From CAIKBL01 sp050247235 (GTDB taxonomy: Bacteria > Pseudomonadota > Gammaproteobacteria > Ga0077536), in NCBI GenBank assembly GCA_050247235.1, contig JBFWUN010000009.1, positions 41,543-105,542 on the forward strand: 64,000 nt of DNA, written 5' to 3'. This document shows, piece by piece, positions 1 through 8,868 of this stretch. Every line of letters starts with the position of its first letter. The first letter of the stretch is position 1. The notes under the pieces are model-generated. The model saw nothing but the letters and a program-made list of their open reading frames with translations. It was not told the DNA's origin and did no database searches. The position numbers and the translations under genes were made by a program.

Positions 1-674
1 TCCAGGCGCGCGGACACGAGATCGCCCACCACGGCTGGGTGCATGAGAACCCGGCCGCGTTCGACGAAGCCGGGGAGCGGCGGGTGCTGGAGCGGGGACT
101 GGCCGCGCTGGAACGGGTCACCGGCCTGCGACCGCGCGGTTACCGGTCGCCCGCGTGGGACCTCAGCCCGCGCAGCATCGACCTGCTCTGCGAGTACGGT
201 TTCACGTACGAGTCGAGCTGCATGGGACACGACTTCCACCCTTACTACCTGCGATCGGGGGACAGCTGGACCCTGGAGGAGCCCTACCAGTTCGGCCGGA
301 CCGTGGACCTCGTCGAAATGCCGGTGAGCTGGCTGCTCGACGACTTCCCGCCGGTGGAGTTCGTGCTCGGCATGAACACGGGCCTGCAGGCCCCGTCGCT
401 GATCGAGGAGAACTGGCGCGCCGATTTCGACTTTGCGTACCGGCACTGTGCAGGCGGCGTCTTCATCCTGACCCTGCACCCCCAGACCATCGGTCGCGGG
501 CGTTACTTCCTGATGCTGGAGCGCCTGCTGACCTACTACGCAACGCACGACGGGGTGACCTTCGAGACGATGGGTGACTATGCCACGCGCTGGCGCGCGG
601 AGAATCCGCTCGACACCTGGACCGCGCGGAACCCGGACCTCACCGGCGAGCACGCGATCCGCGCGCTCGGCTGA
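1..674 (+). CDS. Polysaccharide deacetylase family protein, 5' truncated
   Basis: The gene enters from the left edge; its N terminus lies outside the window. The frame is open from base 3, and the motif HEIAHHGW encoded at about 18-38 matches the metal-binding H-x(3)-H segment of NodB-type deacetylases, especially the PuuE/allantoinase-like branch (GHEIGHHG type). Further conserved features are RGYRSPAWDLSP, the usual substrate-groove motif after the metal site, and a late TLHPQTIGR histidine motif. Family members hydrolyse N-acetyl groups on sugars or C-N bonds of small amides; which applies here cannot be told. A start inside the window (GTG at 39) would cut off the metal site, so the true start is upstream. 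Confidence 0.8.
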   Translation, partial: QARGHEIAHHGWVHENPAAFDEAGERRVLERGLAALERVTGLRPRGYRSPAWDLSPRSIDLLCEYGFTYESSCMGHDFHPYYLRSGDSWTLEEPYQFGRTVDLVEMPVSWLLDDFPPVEFVLGMNTGLQAPSLIEENWRADFDFAYRHCAGGVFILTLHPQTIGRGRYFLMLERLLTYYATHDGVTFETMGDYATRWRAENPLDTWTARNPDLTGEHAIRALG

Positions 675-817
675 ATCCGTGCCGCTGCCCGGGGATTGGG
701 CGACGGCCAAGTCCGTGGCACGATCACGCCCGTCGGCGCGGGTCGACGCCCGGGGCGCCGCGCCGCATCCCGCCGCAACGCCGCCTGGCACCTCGCCAAT
801 CTGAAAGGTTCCAATCG

Positions 818-1957
818 ATGCTGCTGTCCGAAGACCAGATCCTCGTGCGTGACATGGCGCGGCGCTTCGCCGCCGAGGCGCTCGCGCCGCATGCCGCGGA
901 CTGGGACCGCAATCGCACGTTTCCGGCCGATGCACTCCGACAGATGGGCGAGCTGGGCCTGATGGGCATGCTGGTACCACCGGAGTACGACGGGGCGGGG
1001 ATGGATCACGTGTCGCTCGCGGTCGCGCTGGAGGAGATCGCGGCGGGCGACGGGGCCACCTCGACGATCATGAGCGTGCAGAACTCGGTGGTCTGCATGC
1101 CGCTGCTGAAGTTCGGCACCGACGCGCAGCGGGAGCGGTTCCTGCGCCCGCTCGCGCGCGGCGAACACGTTGGCGCGTTCTGCCTCACGGAGCCGCACGC
1201 CGGCTCGGACGCTGCCGCCATCCGGACCCGTGCCGTGCGCACCGCCAACGGCTGGCGGCTCAACGGCGTGAAGCAGTTCATCACCAGCGGCAAGCATGCG
1301 CGCGTCGCGATCGTCTTCGCGCTTACGGACCCGGCGGCCGGCAAGCGCGGCATCAGCGCGTTCATCGTGCCGACGGAAACGCCCGGGTACCGCGTCGCCC
1401 GCATCGAGAGCAAGCTCGGGCAACGGGCGTCTGACACCGCGCAGATCGCGTTCGAGGACTGCGAGATCCCGGCGGATTACCTGCTCGGAGAACCCGGCAC
1501 CGGTTACCGCATCGCGCTGTCCAACCTCGAAGGCGGGCGCATCGGGATCGCGGCCCAGGCGGTCGGCATGGCCCGCGCGGCGCTCGCCGCCGCGGCGAAG
1601 TACGCCGGCGAACGCGAAGCGTTCGGGGTCCCGCTCACCGGACACCAGGCCATCTCGTTCCGGCTGGCGGACATGGCCACGAAAATCGAGGTGGCCCGCC
1701 AGATGGTGCTGCACGCCGCGACGTTGCGCGACGCGGGTCAGCCGTGCCTGCGCGAGGCGTCGATGGCGAAACTCTTCGCGTCCGAAATGGCCGAGCAGGT
1801 ATGCTCCGACGCCATCCAGATCCACGGCGGCTACGGCTACGTCGAGGATTTCCCCGTCGAGCGGATCTACCGGGACGTGCGCGTGTGCCAGATCTACGAA
1901 GGCACCAGCGACGTGCAGCGTCTCGTGATCGCGCGACAGCTCGAGGCGGCGTCGTGA
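818..1957 (+). CDS. Acyl-CoA dehydrogenase
   Basis: 379 aa, the usual length for the flavoprotein acyl-CoA dehydrogenase family, which oxidises acyl-CoA to trans-2-enoyl-CoA and passes electrons to ETF. Visible signatures: FCLTEPHAGSDAAA (FAD/substrate loop), QFITSGKHA, the C-terminal IQIHGGYGYVEDFPVERIYRD and the YEGTSDVQR motif that carries the catalytic Glu. The ATG at 818 is preceded by a GAAAGG ribosome-binding site. The short/branched-chain class is most likely from the overall pattern, but chain-length specificity cannot be read. It precedes two small genes (2031 and 2413) on the same strand that may form a transcription unit with it. Confidence 0.93.
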   Translation: MLLSEDQILVRDMARRFAAEALAPHAADWDRNRTFPADALRQMGELGLMGMLVPPEYDGAGMDHVSLAVALEEIAAGDGATSTIMSVQNSVVCMPLLKFGTDAQRERFLRPLARGEHVGAFCLTEPHAGSDAAAIRTRAVRTANGWRLNGVKQFITSGKHARVAIVFALTDPAAGKRGISAFIVPTETPGYRVARIESKLGQRASDTAQIAFEDCEIPADYLLGEPGTGYRIALSNLEGGRIGIAAQAVGMARAALAAAAKYAGEREAFGVPLTGHQAISFRLADMATKIEVARQMVLHAATLRDAGQPCLREASMAKLFASEMAEQVCSDAIQIHGGYGYVEDFPVERIYRDVRVCQIYEGTSDVQRLVIARQLEAAS

Positions 1958-2030
1958 GCCGGCGGACGCCGCGGTGGCCGCGCCCCGTTCACACCAGGCC
2001 ATGGCCGGATTCCCTCCAGGAGGTCATCAC

Positions 2031-2402
2031 ATGACGCTGTTCGATCAGACCCGGTTCATCACGGCGGTCAACGCCGACGGAGAGTTCCGGCTCTCCGCGC
2101 GCTATCTCAACGGCGCGCTGAAGCTCTTTTTCGACAAGGACTCGATCCTGCTGACCTTTCGCGACGGACAGCTCGCCACCATCACGCCGGGGGTGAAGTT
2201 CGATTCCGCGGACGTCACGATCAAGGGACCGGTCGCGAACTGGCGGGAGTTCCTGCAGCCGGTGCCGCGTCCGTTCTTTCACGACATGTTCGCGTCCATC
2301 GTGCGCGACGCGTTCGAATGGACCGGCAACTCGGAGACGTTCTTCGCGTACTACGGGGCGTTCCGGCGCATGTTCCAGCTGATGCGCGAGTGCGCGAACT
2401 GA
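2031..2402 (+). CDS. Small SCP2-like (sterol carrier) domain protein
   Basis: 123 aa. The start is fixed by a near-perfect AGGAGG at 2018-2023 before ATG 2031; an earlier in-frame ATG at 1974 has no such site. The pattern, with a conserved central strand LLTFRDGQLATITPG followed by DVTIKGP and a WREF-x-PVPRPFFHD segment, resembles single-domain SCP2 sterol/lipid-binding proteins often found beside CoA-ester and hydrolase genes. No catalytic residues are expected. It sits 10 bp before the alpha/beta hydrolase gene and is probably cotranscribed with it. The family call is by eye only. Confidence 0.6.
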   Translation: MTLFDQTRFITAVNADGEFRLSARYLNGALKLFFDKDSILLTFRDGQLATITPGVKFDSADVTIKGPVANWREFLQPVPRPFFHDMFASIVRDAFEWTGNSETFFAYYGAFRRMFQLMRECAN

Positions 2403-2412
2403 GGAGGCGATC

Positions 2413-3258
2413 ATGGCACGTCACGACAATACCACCGGACGCTACGTCTACCTCACCGTCGGCGGCATCGAGTATCGCGTGTATTACGAAAGCGCCGGCG
2501 AGGGCATTCCGCTGGTGTGCCAGCACACCGCAGGCGCACACGCTTTCCAGTGGCGGCACCTGCTGGAAGACCCCGATATCACGTCACGCTTCCGGGTCAT
2601 CGCGTGGGATCTCCCGTTTCACGGCAAATCACTGCCCCCGGTGGGCGACCCCCACTGGACCAAGCCGTACAACCTGACGCGCGCTTTCTTCCTGGAATTC
2701 ATCACGACGTTCTGCGCCGCGCTCGAACTCGATCGGCCGGTGTTCATCGGCTGCTCGATGGGCGGCCAGGTGGCAGTGGATCTCGCCGCCGAGCATGCCG
2801 ACCGCTACCGGGCGGTGATCGGCGTCGAGTCATCGCTGTGCAGCCCCGGGTATTATCTCGACCAGTGGTATCACCCGCGGATCAGCAACGAGGCCAAACC
2901 GGCCGCGATGTTCGGGCTGTGCGCGCCCACGAGCCCTGAGCCGTTCGTGCGCGAAACGATCTTCGGGTACAGCCAGGGTGCGCCTGCCGTGTTCAAGGGG
3001 GACCTGTACTACTACTCCGTCGATTACGACGGCCACAAGGTGGTGGACCGGATCGACACCCGCCGCGTGCCGGTGTATTTCCTGACCGGTGAATACGACT
3101 TCGCGACGAGCCCGGAAGACACCCGCGCGCTGGTGGCGAAGATCCCGGGCGCGAAGTTCACCGAGATGAAGGACAACGGTCACTTCCCGATGAGCGAGAA
3201 CCCGGCGAAGTTCATCGAGTACCTGAAGCCCATCCTGCACGAGATCGCGACGCGGTAA
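2413..3258 (+). CDS. Alpha/beta fold hydrolase
   Basis: 281 aa. Nucleophile elbow GCSMGGQ (Ser in G-x-S-x-G), acid residue in the YFLTGEYD strand and catalytic His in DNGHFPMSENP give the full Ser-Asp-His triad. An N-terminal oxyanion motif CQHTAGAH is also present. GAGGAGG at 2401-2407 is the ribosome-binding site. Such enzymes hydrolyse esters, thioesters, epoxides or C-C bonds; the substrate cannot be inferred. It follows an SCP2-like gene and an acyl-CoA dehydrogenase, which suggests a role in lipid or CoA-ester breakdown. Confidence 0.88.
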   Translation: MARHDNTTGRYVYLTVGGIEYRVYYESAGEGIPLVCQHTAGAHAFQWRHLLEDPDITSRFRVIAWDLPFHGKSLPPVGDPHWTKPYNLTRAFFLEFITTFCAALELDRPVFIGCSMGGQVAVDLAAEHADRYRAVIGVESSLCSPGYYLDQWYHPRISNEAKPAAMFGLCAPTSPEPFVRETIFGYSQGAPAVFKGDLYYYSVDYDGHKVVDRIDTRRVPVYFLTGEYDFATSPEDTRALVAKIPGAKFTEMKDNGHFPMSENPAKFIEYLKPILHEIATR

Positions 3259-3271
3259 TCGTGGGTCGGTC

Positions 3272-3302
3272 GCGGAGACCGGCGCAGCCCGCCCGTCTCC
3301 GC
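3272..3302. terminator. Possible bidirectional hairpin between convergent genes
   Basis: GCGGAGAC at 3272-3279 pairs with GTCTCCGC at 3295-3302, with further GC pairing possible inside. It sits in the 56-bp gap between the convergent genes ending at 3258 (+) and 3315 (-). There is no clear T-tract, so intrinsic termination is uncertain. Confidence 0.4.
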
Positions 3303-3314
3303 AACCGCACCTGC

Positions 3315-3863
3315 TCAGTCGTGCGGCAGGATCGTCCTGATCTGGAATCCGCCGGCGCCGAGCATCAGGTTCGTCGCCTCGCCCTTAGTGCCGCGGAATC
3401 GCCCGGTGCCGCCGGTAACGACTTGCGGGTACGTGCCGCCCTGCACGAACTGCTTGATCGGACCACTCGTCTCGAACGTGCCGACCCCGTCTACCCGATA
3501 ATGCCACTGCACGTAGGCGAGGTCATCTGCAGCAGCCTGCGGCAGCTTGCCGGTGCCGTCGAACGTATTCACGAACGTGCCGTTGACCCAGAACGTTCCG
3601 ATCTTCTTCGACGCGAACACGGCGCAGGTGTCGTCGCCGGGATTGTCCACGCTCGGCAGCGTCCCCGCGGGCAGCAGCATGCCGACCGCCGTGACCCGGT
3701 CTCCCGCGCTGGGCGGAAAGTTGGTCAGGCGCGCATCCGTCGCGGCGTCCACGCACACGTCGAACGCCCGCGCGGGCCGTCCGCGATCGGCCTGTACACT
3801 CGTGGCAACCAGTGCGGCGACGGCCGCAGTCAGGGTCAGGAACGGTTTCGAATTCCACTGCAT
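3315..3863 (-). CDS. Exported protein of unknown function
   Basis: 182 aa with a clear signal peptide: N-terminal Lys, hydrophobic core FLTLTAAVAALVAT and a probable cleavage after SVQA. The mature part contains two Cys and ends in a region with TGGTGRFRGTKGEATNLMLG, the 'GG(T/S)GxFxGaxG' pattern of allene-oxide-cyclase-barrel-like and dirigent-like secreted proteins. A beta-barrel secreted protein is plausible but the family is not certain. It stands alone, convergent with the hydrolase gene. Confidence 0.65.
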   Translation of the reverse strand: MQWNSKPFLTLTAAVAALVATSVQADRGRPARAFDVCVDAATDARLTNFPPSAGDRVTAVGMLLPAGTLPSVDNPGDDTCAVFASKKIGTFWVNGTFVNTFDGTGKLPQAAADDLAYVQWHYRVDGVGTFETSGPIKQFVQGGTYPQVVTGGTGRFRGTKGEATNLMLGAGGFQIRTILPHD

Positions 3864-4051
3864 GATACTTCTCCCCTCTCAGTTGTGATGTCTATGTCAC
3901 GACGATGCGCGTGGCGCGTATACACCCGCACGAGAGTGCGTACCGGGGAGAGGCAGGGAGCGTTCAGGTAATCTGCGGGAAAATGCCCGTAAATCGCCGT
4001 ACGCAGGCGCGATTCTGCTTGAACCGCGCTCCGCGTGCGGGGAACTGGCGA

Positions 4052-4444
4052 TCAGCCGAAGAACACGTCCTGCGCGTGCATCGTGTCGAGATACTCGCGC
4101 ACGGCGACGATCTTGCCGTCGCGGATGACATGCATGAAGTGGTAGAAGTTGTTGTAGATCTTGCCGTTGGCGTGCGGGCCGTACGATTCAGCCTCCATCG
4201 ACACACGATCCCCCTCGGCAGTCAGCAGCTTGGGCGTCACCTTGATCCCCTGCGGCAGCGCCGAGGTCACGTTTCCCAGCAGTTCCTTGAACTGCGGCTT
4301 GGTGTACGTGCCCGACAGCCCGAACGTGCCGGCCACCCACCACGTCGCATCCTCGGCCAGCATCGACAGCGCGCGCTCGAAGTCGCTGCGCGAGAATGCC
4401 GCCCAGAAATCCGTGACGATTTGCTTGTTCGCATCTGTGCTCAT
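4052..4444 (-). CDS. NTF2-like/SnoaL-like domain protein
   Basis: 130 aa using the ATG at 4444, preceded by a GGGGAGAGATC ribosome-binding region; longer in-frame starts would run into the upstream gene. The pattern IVTDFWAAFSRSDFERALSMLAEDATWWVAG followed by a closing segment HFMHVIRDGKIVAVREYLD is the cone-shaped NTF2/SnoaL fold found in ketosteroid isomerases, polyketide cyclases and epoxide hydrolases. It lies 23 bp downstream of the FadJ-like gene and probably shares its transcript. The reaction is unknown. Confidence 0.75.
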   Translation of the reverse strand: MSTDANKQIVTDFWAAFSRSDFERALSMLAEDATWWVAGTFGLSGTYTKPQFKELLGNVTSALPQGIKVTPKLLTAEGDRVSMEAESYGPHANGKIYNNFYHFMHVIRDGKIVAVREYLDTMHAQDVFFG

Positions 4445-4467
4445 GTGATCTCTCCCCTCAACGCTGG

Positions 4468-6612
4468 TCAGCCGTAGAACTTCTGGTTGGCAGCGGCCCG
4501 CTTGCGCAGCCACTCGGACGGCGCGAAGCGCGGTCCGTAGGCCTTGGCGAGCCGGTCGCATTCCGCGACGAAGGCCGCCGTGCCGATCGTGTCGATGAAC
4601 GACAGGGTGCCGCCGGTCCAGGCCGGAAACCCCCAGCCGAAGATCGATCCGAGATCGCCGTCCGCCGCATCGGTCAACACGTGTTCTTCCATGCAGCGTG
4701 CCGTCTCGAGCGCCTGGATGTAGAGCAGGCGCGTGCGGACTTCCTCTGGCGCAGGCTGCGCGGCCGCCACCGGGAAGTGCTCAGAAAGGCCTTTCCAGAG
4801 CGATTTGCGCGCATCGGCGGGGTAGTCATAGAAGCCCTGCCCGTGGCGCTTGCCGGGCCGCTTCAGGTCCTCGACCATCTTGCGCAGCACCGGCCACCCG
4901 GAAGTCTCGCGGAACGCATCGCCGAGATCGCGTCGGGTCTGCTGCGCCACGTGGTACGCGAGTTCCAGGGTGACTTCGTCCAGCACCGCCAACGGCCCGA
5001 CCGGCATGCCGGCCTGCTTGGCCACGTTCTCGATCAGCGCCGGGGCGACACCTTCGCCGAGCATCGTCATGCCTTCGTTCGTGAAGGTGCCGAACACCCG
5101 GCTGGTGTAGAACCCGCGCGAATCGTTGACGACGATCGGCAGCTTGCGGATCTGCATCACGTAGTCGATCGCGTGCGCCAGGGTTTCCTTCGACGTCTGC
5201 TTGCCGACGATGATCTCCACCAGCGGCATCTTCTCCACCGGGGAAAAGAAATGGATGCCGATGAAGTTCGCCGGTCGCGACGAGGCTTCCGCGAGCCCCG
5301 TGATCGGCAAGGTCGAAGTGTTGCTCGCAAACGTCGCCGAAGCCGCGAGCACCGCTTCGGTCTTGCGCGTGACATCGGCCTTGATCGCGCGATCCTCGAA
5401 TACCGCTTCGATCACGAGGTCACACCCGGTGAGATCCTGGTACTCGACGGTCGGCTGGATGCGCGCGAGCAGTTCGGCGGCCTTGCCGGCCGTCGTGCGG
5501 CCGCGCTCGACGTCCTTCGCGACCAGCTTCTCGCTGTACGCCTTGCCCTTCTCCGCCTTGTCGCGCGCGGTATCGAGCAGCCTGACCTGCATGCCCGCGC
5601 GCGCCGAGACGTATGCGATACCGGCGCCCATCATGCCGGCGCCGAGGATGCCGAGCGTCTGCACCTTGCGCGGTGCCACGCCCTCCGGCCGGCGGGCGCC
5701 CTTCTCGGCCGCGCCCTTGTTCACGAACAAGGTCCGGATCATGTTGCGCGTGACCGGCGACAGCAGCAACGTCGAGAGATAGCGCGATTCGATCTTGAGA
5801 CCGGTGTCGATCGGCACCTGGGTTCCTTCGAACACCGCGGACATGATGGCGATCGGCGCCGGGTAGTTGTGGTTCGTGCGCTTGGACACCAGCGCGGTGC
5901 CGCCCATGAACGTCTGCGCCGCGCGCGGATCCATCGCGCCCGCGCCGCCCGGCACGCGGAAGCCCTTGGCGTCCCACGGCTGCACCGGACTGCCGCCGTC
6001 CAGGATCCACTGCCGCGCTGTCGCGACGAGCTGGTCCGGCGGTACCACCTGGTGGACGATCTTCTTCTTCAGCGCGGTGTGCACGTCAAGGTGCGTACCC
6101 TCGACGATCAGCAGCAGCGCGTCCTGGATGCCGATCAGCCGCGGCAGCCGCTGGGTGCCACCTGCCCCGGGCAGCAGGCCGACGAGCACTTCGGGCAAGC
6201 CGATGCGCGCGGCCGGGTTGTCGGCGGCGACCCGGTAGTGGCAGGCGAGCGCGAGCTCGAGCCCACCGCCCAGTGCCGTGCCGTTGACCGCCGCCGCGAA
6301 CGGCTTGCCGCAGGTCTCGAGCTTGCGGAACAGGTCATTCAGCGGCCACGCGAACGCCATCGCGCTCTTCGCATCGGTCACTTTCGCGTGCGAGGCGAGC
6401 AGCCACTTGAGATCGGCGCCCGCCATGAAATCGGCCTTGGCCGACGTGACCACGGCGCCCTTGATCGCGGCGTCGCTCGCAACCCGCTGCACCGCGGCCG
6501 CGAGTTCCTCCATGAATTCGGGGGTCACCACGTTCATCGGGCGACCCTGGACATCGATCGTCAACAGGGCGATGCCGTCGCTGTCGACGGTCACGGTCAG
6601 CGTCTTGCTCAT
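4468..6612 (-). CDS. fadJ: Fatty-acid oxidation multifunctional enzyme (enoyl-CoA hydratase/3-hydroxyacyl-CoA dehydrogenase)
   Basis: 714 aa, the usual length of FadJ/FadB alpha subunits. Residues 1-190 form a crotonase domain with GGGLELALACHYR and LPEVLVGLLPGAGGTQRLPR, which hold both catalytic Glu. From about residue 315 follow the Rossmann motif LGILGAGMMGAGIAY and a 3-hydroxyacyl-CoA dehydrogenase domain with FIGIHFFSPVEKMPLVEI and VVNDSRGFYTSRV, then a duplicated C-terminal HAD domain. It hydrates enoyl-CoA and oxidises the 3-hydroxyacyl product with NAD+. The thiolase gene at 6692-7903 lies directly upstream in the same direction, giving a two-gene beta-oxidation unit. FadJ versus FadB naming is by order and size and is not certain. 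Confidence 0.92.
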   Translation of the reverse strand: MSKTLTVTVDSDGIALLTIDVQGRPMNVVTPEFMEELAAAVQRVASDAAIKGAVVTSAKADFMAGADLKWLLASHAKVTDAKSAMAFAWPLNDLFRKLETCGKPFAAAVNGTALGGGLELALACHYRVAADNPAARIGLPEVLVGLLPGAGGTQRLPRLIGIQDALLLIVEGTHLDVHTALKKKIVHQVVPPDQLVATARQWILDGGSPVQPWDAKGFRVPGGAGAMDPRAAQTFMGGTALVSKRTNHNYPAPIAIMSAVFEGTQVPIDTGLKIESRYLSTLLLSPVTRNMIRTLFVNKGAAEKGARRPEGVAPRKVQTLGILGAGMMGAGIAYVSARAGMQVRLLDTARDKAEKGKAYSEKLVAKDVERGRTTAGKAAELLARIQPTVEYQDLTGCDLVIEAVFEDRAIKADVTRKTEAVLAASATFASNTSTLPITGLAEASSRPANFIGIHFFSPVEKMPLVEIIVGKQTSKETLAHAIDYVMQIRKLPIVVNDSRGFYTSRVFGTFTNEGMTMLGEGVAPALIENVAKQAGMPVGPLAVLDEVTLELAYHVAQQTRRDLGDAFRETSGWPVLRKMVEDLKRPGKRHGQGFYDYPADARKSLWKGLSEHFPVAAAQPAPEEVRTRLLYIQALETARCMEEHVLTDAADGDLGSIFGWGFPAWTGGTLSFIDTIGTAAFVAECDRLAKAYGPRFAPSEWLRKRAAANQKFYG

Positions 6613-6691
6613 CTTGATTCTCTCGTTCGGGGCGTTGCCCCCCGGGACTGTGCGCGGCCGGGCGGGGACACCCCGGCCGCGCGGAAACGGC

Positions 6692-7903
6692 TCAGTTCAC
6701 GCGTTCGATGATGGTGGCCGTGCCCATGCCGGCCCCCACGCACAGGTTGATCAGCGCGGTGCCCAGCCCCCGGCGCTCGAGTTCGTCCAGCACGGTGCCA
6801 AGGATCATCGCGCCGGTGGCGCCGAGCGGGTGTCCCATCGCAATGGCGCCGCCGTTGACGTTGATCCGGTCGTGCGGAATGTCCATGTCCTGCATGTAGA
6901 GCATGACCACCGAGGCGAACGCCTCGTTGAGTTCGAACAGGTCGATGTCCTGCTTGGTCATGCCGGCACGCTTCAGTACCTTGCGCGCGGACGGCGCGGG
7001 GCCGGTCAGCATGATCGTCGGCTCGGAGCCGATCGAGGTGAATGCGCGGATCTTCGCCCGCGGCTTCAGACCGAGCCGCTCACCCATCTCCTTCGTCCCC
7101 AGCAGCACGGCCGCGCAGCCGTCCACGATGCCGCTCGAATTGCCGCCGGTGTGGACGTGCTCGATGCGCTCGACGCTCGGGTAGCGCTGCATCGCCACGG
7201 CGTCGAACCCGAAGTCTTCGCCGACCTGCGTGAACGCGGGTTTCAGGCTCGAGAGTTCGTCTATGGTGGTCTGCGGCCGCATGTGCTCGTCACGCTCGAG
7301 CACGGTCTCACCGAGCACGTCGGTGACCGGCAGGATGGACTTGCTGAACCAGCCGTTCTTCCACGCCTGGCCGGCGCGGCGCTGGCTCTCGCATGCGTAG
7401 GCATCGACATCCTTGCGCGAGAAACCGTGCAGGGTGGCGATCAGGTCCGCCCCGATCCCCTGCGGCGCGAAATAGGTCTTGTAGGCGACCGCCGGATCCG
7501 TGGCCCAGGCGCCGCCGTCCGAGCCCATCGGCACGCGCGACATCGACTCGATGCCGCCGCCAATCGTCAGGTCCGACTGCCCCGCCATGATCTGCGCCGC
7601 CGCGGTGTTCACGGCCTCCAGGCCGGACGCGCAGAAGCGGTTGAGCTGCTTGCCGGGCACCTGCCGATCGTACTCGGCGACGATCGCCGCAACCCGGGGC
7701 ACCACTGCACCCTGCTCGCCGACGGGCGACACGCAGCCGAACACGATGTCGTCGACCAGCGAGGTATCCAGCTGGTTGCGTTCGCGGATCGCGGTCAGCA
7801 CCTGCGCCGCGAGCTGGATGGGCGTGATCTCGTGCAGCGCGCCGGTGGATTTGCCGCGGCCGCGCGGCGTCCGCACGGCGTCGTAGATGTAGGCGTCGGC
7901 CAT
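6692..7903 (-). CDS. fadI: Acetyl-CoA C-acyltransferase (thiolase)
   Basis: 403 aa. All thiolase landmarks are present: the nucleophile C91 in NRFCASGLEAVN, NVNGGAIAMGHPLGATGAM with the catalytic His, and the C-terminal LCVGAGMGTATIIE with the second Cys. It cleaves 3-ketoacyl-CoA to acetyl-CoA plus a shortened acyl-CoA, completing beta-oxidation together with the downstream multifunctional enzyme, 79 bp away. Near perfect GAGG ribosome-binding site in CGAGGTAATCATC before the ATG. Could equally be named fadA; the symbol follows the neighbour. Confidence 0.92.
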   Translation of the reverse strand: MADAYIYDAVRTPRGRGKSTGALHEITPIQLAAQVLTAIRERNQLDTSLVDDIVFGCVSPVGEQGAVVPRVAAIVAEYDRQVPGKQLNRFCASGLEAVNTAAAQIMAGQSDLTIGGGIESMSRVPMGSDGGAWATDPAVAYKTYFAPQGIGADLIATLHGFSRKDVDAYACESQRRAGQAWKNGWFSKSILPVTDVLGETVLERDEHMRPQTTIDELSSLKPAFTQVGEDFGFDAVAMQRYPSVERIEHVHTGGNSSGIVDGCAAVLLGTKEMGERLGLKPRAKIRAFTSIGSEPTIMLTGPAPSARKVLKRAGMTKQDIDLFELNEAFASVVMLYMQDMDIPHDRINVNGGAIAMGHPLGATGAMILGTVLDELERRGLGTALINLCVGAGMGTATIIERVN

Positions 7904-8025
7904 GATGATTACCTCGCTGGGGAAACGTCGGACTGCAAGGGATTATAGGGACAAACCTGCAGCGGGTCTGCCGGCCTTGGGTGATCCGCTGTCCTGCCGC
8001 GGTGCGCTGTCCGGGATTCAATATC

Positions 8026-8652
8026 TCAGGCGCGTGGCGCGACCCCGCGGGTATTGTCGCCCGGCGGTTCCCCGGATCCCGGCGCCCAGCCGAATGCCAA
8101 GGTCCGCCACAGGTCGCGGTAGTCGTAATCCGTCGCGAGCGCGAGGTTGAGGCGGTTGTAGGACGCGAAATCGGACACGAGGTGGATCAGCTGCACGATG
8201 CCCTTGTCGGTCAGGCCGGCCGTGCGCAGCCCCTGGATATCGGCGTCCGTGACGGCGCGCGGCTCCGCGTTCACCTTGAGCGCGAACTCCAGCAGGGTGC
8301 GCAGGCGCGGCTCGGCAACCACCGCCAGCCCCTCGGCGGCGAGCTCGCGGACATAGTCCTCGGCGGTCCCCAGTCCGTAGTTCAGGATCGTGCAGAACGC
8401 CGCGGTGCAGTACGGACAGCCGTTCGCGCGCGAGACGAGAATCCCCACGTGCTGCACTTCCGGCAGGGACAGCTCGCCGAGCTGCCACAGCACGCGCGTG
8501 GTGCCGAGCTTCGCCTTCAGCAGCTCCGGGAAATTCATTTCCACGTAGAAGTGGTTGGGTACCGCCCCCTCTGCCCCGGTGACCCACTCGAAGATTTCGC
8601 GGATTGCCGGATCCTCGACGACTTCCGGCTGGACGATTGCGACGCGTGCCAT
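8026..8652 (-). CDS. Carboxymuconolactone decarboxylase/AhpD-like protein
   Basis: 208 aa from the ATG at 8652 (MARVAIVQPE), chosen because the sequence upstream in frame lacks conserved character and GGAGAACC precedes the ATG. It contains an AhpD-type core: NGCPYCTAAFC with a CxxC pair for peroxidase-coupled disulfide chemistry, followed by the usual helix with LIHLVSDFASYNRLNLA. Probably an alkylhydroperoxidase-like or 4-carboxymuconolactone-decarboxylase-like enzyme; with an intact CxxC the redox role is favoured. Confidence 0.8.
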   Translation of the reverse strand: MARVAIVQPEVVEDPAIREIFEWVTGAEGAVPNHFYVEMNFPELLKAKLGTTRVLWQLGELSLPEVQHVGILVSRANGCPYCTAAFCTILNYGLGTAEDYVRELAAEGLAVVAEPRLRTLLEFALKVNAEPRAVTDADIQGLRTAGLTDKGIVQLIHLVSDFASYNRLNLALATDYDYRDLWRTLAFGWAPGSGEPPGDNTRGVAPRA

Positions 8653-8762
8653 GGCGGTTCTCCGGGTTGGGGAACACAGTCTACCCGTGCGCGCGCGCTT
8701 GCCCAGCCCGGGAGATTTCAGCCTTGCGAACATCCACGCGCCGTTCCGCCATTCGAATAATT

Positions 8763-8809
8763 CGGGGACAGACCCCAGTTTCGCGCGGCGAAACTGGGGT
8801 CTGTCCCCG
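8763..8809. repeat. REP-like palindrome (21-bp perfect arms)
   Basis: Perfect inverted repeat: arms 8763-8783 and 8789-8809 with a 5-base loop. The core GGGGACAGACCCC is the sequence recurring in REP/BIME-type palindromes mobilised by REP-associated tyrosine transposases (RAYT, IS200/IS605-like) in many proteobacteria. It lies in the 216-bp gap between two minus-strand genes, the usual intergenic location. No RAYT gene is in the window. Confidence 0.8.
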
Positions 8810-8868
8810 ATTTTCGCACCGCGGCAGCGGAGTCACCGCGGCCGGGCGCCGGTGCCCGCACCCGGTCA

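Noticed and set aside
4681..6711. A 676-codon plus-strand frame opposite the FadJ-like gene.
   Set aside because: Antisense shadow; the minus frame has both crotonase and dehydrogenase motifs.
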